64,000 nucleotides of DNA, taken from positions 3,001,677 through 3,065,676 of the forward strand of contig CP128386.1 in NCBI GenBank assembly GCA_030345135.1. Direction: 5' to 3'. The translations under genes and the position numbers were made by a program. This DNA comes from Chitinophagaceae bacterium DXS (lineage in GTDB: Bacteria > Bacteroidota > Bacteroidia > Chitinophagales > Chitinophagaceae). Shown in pieces: positions 62,058 to 64,000 of the stretch. The number at the start of each line of letters is the position of its first letter. Positions within the stretch are counted from its first letter, which is position 1. The notes below the pieces were generated by a model, which was not told where the DNA came from, searched no databases, and saw only the letters and a program-made list of their open reading frames with translations.

Positions 62058-62357
62058 TTACTCCTTACAGTATTTACCTATCAAACCTCCGCCATCCAAA
62101 CATCCATCTTTATCTATTGTAAACACATGGTTCTCTCCCGCTATTGATATTGTTACTTTGTCTCCATCTTTTTTAAAAGTGCCGGATTGAGTAATACCCA
62201 TCGCGGATATTTCAACGCCGTTTTTTGAGGTGAAAGCAATTTTTTCAAGAAATGCATCACCTTTGGCAACATAGGTACCAGACAATCCTTTACACCCTGC
62301 GATATATATTATCAGGATTAACAGACAGATAAATACGAGTAAATTTATCCTTTTCAT
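62058..62357 (-). CDS. Small lipoprotein (99 aa)
   Basis: Signal MKRINLLVFICLLILIIYIA followed by GC (lipobox IAGC), lipid Cys at residue 22. The mature part is a small beta-rich domain (GTYVAKGDAFLEKIAFTSKN, VTISIAGENHVFTIDKDGCL) with a GTY/K-FTS pattern, typical of short Bacteroidota lipoproteins of unknown function. 92 bp separates it from the zinc-ribbon gene upstream. Confidence 0.8.
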   Translation of the reverse strand: MKRINLLVFICLLILIIYIAGCKGLSGTYVAKGDAFLEKIAFTSKNGVEISAMGITQSGTFKKDGDKVTISIAGENHVFTIDKDGCLDGGGLIGKYCKE

Positions 62358-62449
62358 AATCAGAACGACTTGAGGGGTTATGTATGATTTTACAGTGAAA
62401 CTGACGCATTCGGTTCAAACGCATTATCAGTTTGTAGCCTGGCTATGTA

Positions 62450-63112
62450 TCATTCTTTCCTTCCAAAATAAAAACTGGCGATTGTTCCGATCAGCGTGAC
62501 ATAAAAACCGAATCCCACCGACATCATGCTCCTTGCTTCCTTTGCCATTGCTTCTCCAAAGCCAAAAGCATCATTGCCGGCTTTAGGTACAGACGGATTG
62601 GCTGTTTTATACAAACCAATGCCGGCATAGATCACAAGTATCAGCGCGCCCACCAACAATGCCCTCTTATATTTTGCCAGTTGCGGAATGAATTGTGAAG
62701 CGATGATCGCAGCGAGACTTAACGGGATAAGGTAAAGCAGGAAAGGCACCAGTATACTATCAGGAGTCATGTCCAGCATTTTCGACAGTCCGAAACAAGA
62801 AAAACTTTGACTTGCAACGAACGCATTTAGTTTAAACCATGGCAGAAAACACCCCAGCAATGCCAAAGCTGCAAACAAAATGGATTTGTTCTTTAGTGCT
62901 GCGTTAATATCAATTTTTTGAAGCGCACTTGCGTCGAAAGAAAATGCAGGTGTAGAAAGCGCTGCGTTACACTTTGTACACATGACCTGGTTGGATGCAG
63001 TCGGAGAGCCACATGAGGGACAAAAACTTTTTTCGGTACGTGGATTAACTCCGCATTTGGGGCAGGCGATAGCTTTATCACTTACCTCGTTTCCACAATT
63101 TCTGCAATACAT
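62450..63112 (-). CDS. Zinc-ribbon membrane protein (220 aa)
   Basis: Three CxxC-type ribbons in the first 52 residues (MYCRNCGNEVSDKAIACPKC, FCPSCGSP...MCTKCNAAL) and about four transmembrane helices in residues 73-215 (ILFAALALLGCFLPWF, LVPFLLYLIPLSLAAIIASQ, ALLVGALILVIYAGIGLY, VGFGFYVTLIGTIASFYF). Typical bacterial zinc-ribbon membrane protein of unknown function. No evident tie to the eCIS. Confidence 0.85.
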   Translation of the reverse strand: MYCRNCGNEVSDKAIACPKCGVNPRTEKSFCPSCGSPTASNQVMCTKCNAALSTPAFSFDASALQKIDINAALKNKSILFAALALLGCFLPWFKLNAFVASQSFSCFGLSKMLDMTPDSILVPFLLYLIPLSLAAIIASQFIPQLAKYKRALLVGALILVIYAGIGLYKTANPSVPKAGNDAFGFGEAMAKEARSMMSVGFGFYVTLIGTIASFYFGRKE

Positions 63113-63470
63113 GATGATTGATTTTAATTGCTTGTTTTAATTATTGTTGCAACAGGCCGGCGAAGCTTTGTTTCGTGCTTCGCCATCATGCATCAAATGT
63201 ATTCGCGCAGTCAGCGGATATCAATCTTGATTTATTTTTTGCGGCTGGTAATTTATTTTTTGATTTAAAATTTTTTTGTGTACTGCGGGCAGACCTGGAT
63301 GCAAACAAATGCCCTGTGGTCCTCTGTGTCTGCTTTGTGCCCTTTGTGTAACTTTTTTTGTTACACAGAGAAACAGCCGGAGAAAGCACGGAGGACCACA
63401 GCGCTTGCGCCGAAGATTGTCCATCAGCTGAAGCAAACGGCAATGAAACGGAATTGCTGGACAACAATGC
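63113..63470. other. 358-bp gene-free spacer
   Basis: 63342-63352 and 63360-63370 form a hairpin (CTTTGTGTAAC / GTTACACAGAG) of the CACAGAG word class. The rest holds similar words and AT-rich sequence. Short frames on both strands here are not supported. Confidence 0.5.
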
Positions 63471-64000
63471 TTATTTATCCAATACTGTAAATTCAGTTCT
63501 CCGGTTCAGTTGATGTTCTTCTTCAGTACAAGGCACTCCGTTGCTACACTTGTTTACAAGCCTTGTTTCTCCATATCCTTTAGCAATCAGCCGTTCTGCA
63601 TCAATCCCATGATCAACAAGATACTTCACAGTAGATTCAGCTCTTCTTTGAGAAAGCTTCATATTGTACGCATCAGGTGCGCGTGAGTCTGTGTGTGAAG
63701 ACATTTCTATTTCCCATGTTGGATTGTCCTTCAAAAGCTTAACCAGTTTATCCAGTTCTTCCGCAGCGTCGGGACGAATATTCCATTTATCTAAATCGAA
63801 GTATATATTTTCCAGTTTAACCGGTTTCTTCACTTCAATCTTATCCAGGTAAACATCTTTTCTCAGCGTTTGCGATTCTGTGAGCCCTTTTGTCGTAAGT
63901 GCAATTCCCGTTACTGTAGTATATTCTGTTTTAACGGTGCTTAGATCGTAATCTGTTACGCTGTCCAACTTAAATATATAGCGGCCCTGATCGTCTGTAA
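63471..64000 (-). CDS. OmpA-family protein, 5' end beyond the window
   Basis: The C-terminal part of an OmpA-like protein whose frame stays open to the right edge (…TDDQGRYIFKLDSVTDYDL). The OmpA domain is complete: LENIYFDLDKWNIRPDAAEE, WEIEMSSHTDSRAPDAYNMK, LSQRRAESTVKYLVDHGIDA and NRRTEFTVL. This domain binds peptidoglycan and anchors outer-membrane proteins. The visible upstream part looks like a beta-domain. Confidence 0.9.
   Translation of the reverse strand, partial: TDDQGRYIFKLDSVTDYDLSTVKTEYTTVTGIALTTKGLTESQTLRKDVYLDKIEVKKPVKLENIYFDLDKWNIRPDAAEELDKLVKLLKDNPTWEIEMSSHTDSRAPDAYNMKLSQRRAESTVKYLVDHGIDAERLIAKGYGETRLVNKCSNGVPCTEEEHQLNRRTEFTVLDK

Overview
The window comes from a Bacteroidota genome, most likely Chitinophagaceae or a close relative. 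The grounds are the TssN/TssO/TssP type of type VI secretion system (T6SSiii), known only from this phylum, UpxY/NusG-like antitermination, Bacteroidota-style RHS and DUF4157 proteins, moderate GC, and intergenic gaps filled with short degenerate repeat words. No species can be named from sequence alone.

Left part (1-24950): a T6SSiii locus. An RHS/PAAR-like effector cut by the left edge, with a GIY-YIG-like C-terminal toxin and a candidate immunity gene, runs rightward into a long palindrome. Facing it on the minus strand are an unknown 272-aa gene and the baseplate genes tssG, tssF and tssE. On the plus strand follow tssH (ClpV), tssB and tssC (sheath), tssN, tssK, tssO and tssP, then an exported TPR protein. 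A four-gene minus-strand group (115-aa protein, lipoprotein, GH46-like hydrolase with SH3-like N-terminus, membrane protein) converges on it. Hcp, VgrG, TssQ and TssR were not recognised, so they must lie outside or be divergent.

Middle part (24951-37961): repeat-rich spacers with nested inverted repeats and two diverged copies of a structured element, around a TylF-like methyltransferase. Then come a methyltransferase-glycosyltransferase fusion, a GT9-like protein, four eCIS-type cargo candidates (three with a DUF4157 HExxH domain and different C-terminal domains, and one Cys-rich protein whose N-terminal part lacks a start codon), a small unknown protein, and a large GT2-methyltransferase fusion.

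Right part (37961-61153, all minus strand): an extracellular contractile injection system (eCIS; Afp/PVC/MAC-like). In transcription order it is: UpxY/NusG-like antiterminator, sheath, tube, zinc-ribbon protein, low-complexity protein, DUF4255/Pvc16-like cap, AAA+ ATPase, 87-aa protein, CIS-tube-adaptor and LysM proteins (split), gpD-like hub, gpV-like spike, PAAR-like tip, gp25-like, two gpJ-like baseplate proteins, gpI-like protein with beta-helix, and a DUF6519 beta-helix protein. A minus-strand terminator lies at 37961-37996. The antiterminator first in a roughly 23-kb one-strand array suggests processive antitermination of the particle genes.

Far right (61154-64000): a spacer with Bacteroidota intergenic repeats, a small lipoprotein, a zinc-ribbon membrane protein and an OmpA-family protein cut by the right edge.

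Two complete-looking contractile machines thus sit back to back. Almost every gap between genes, including gaps inside the arrays, is filled by a recurring set of degenerate short-period repeats.
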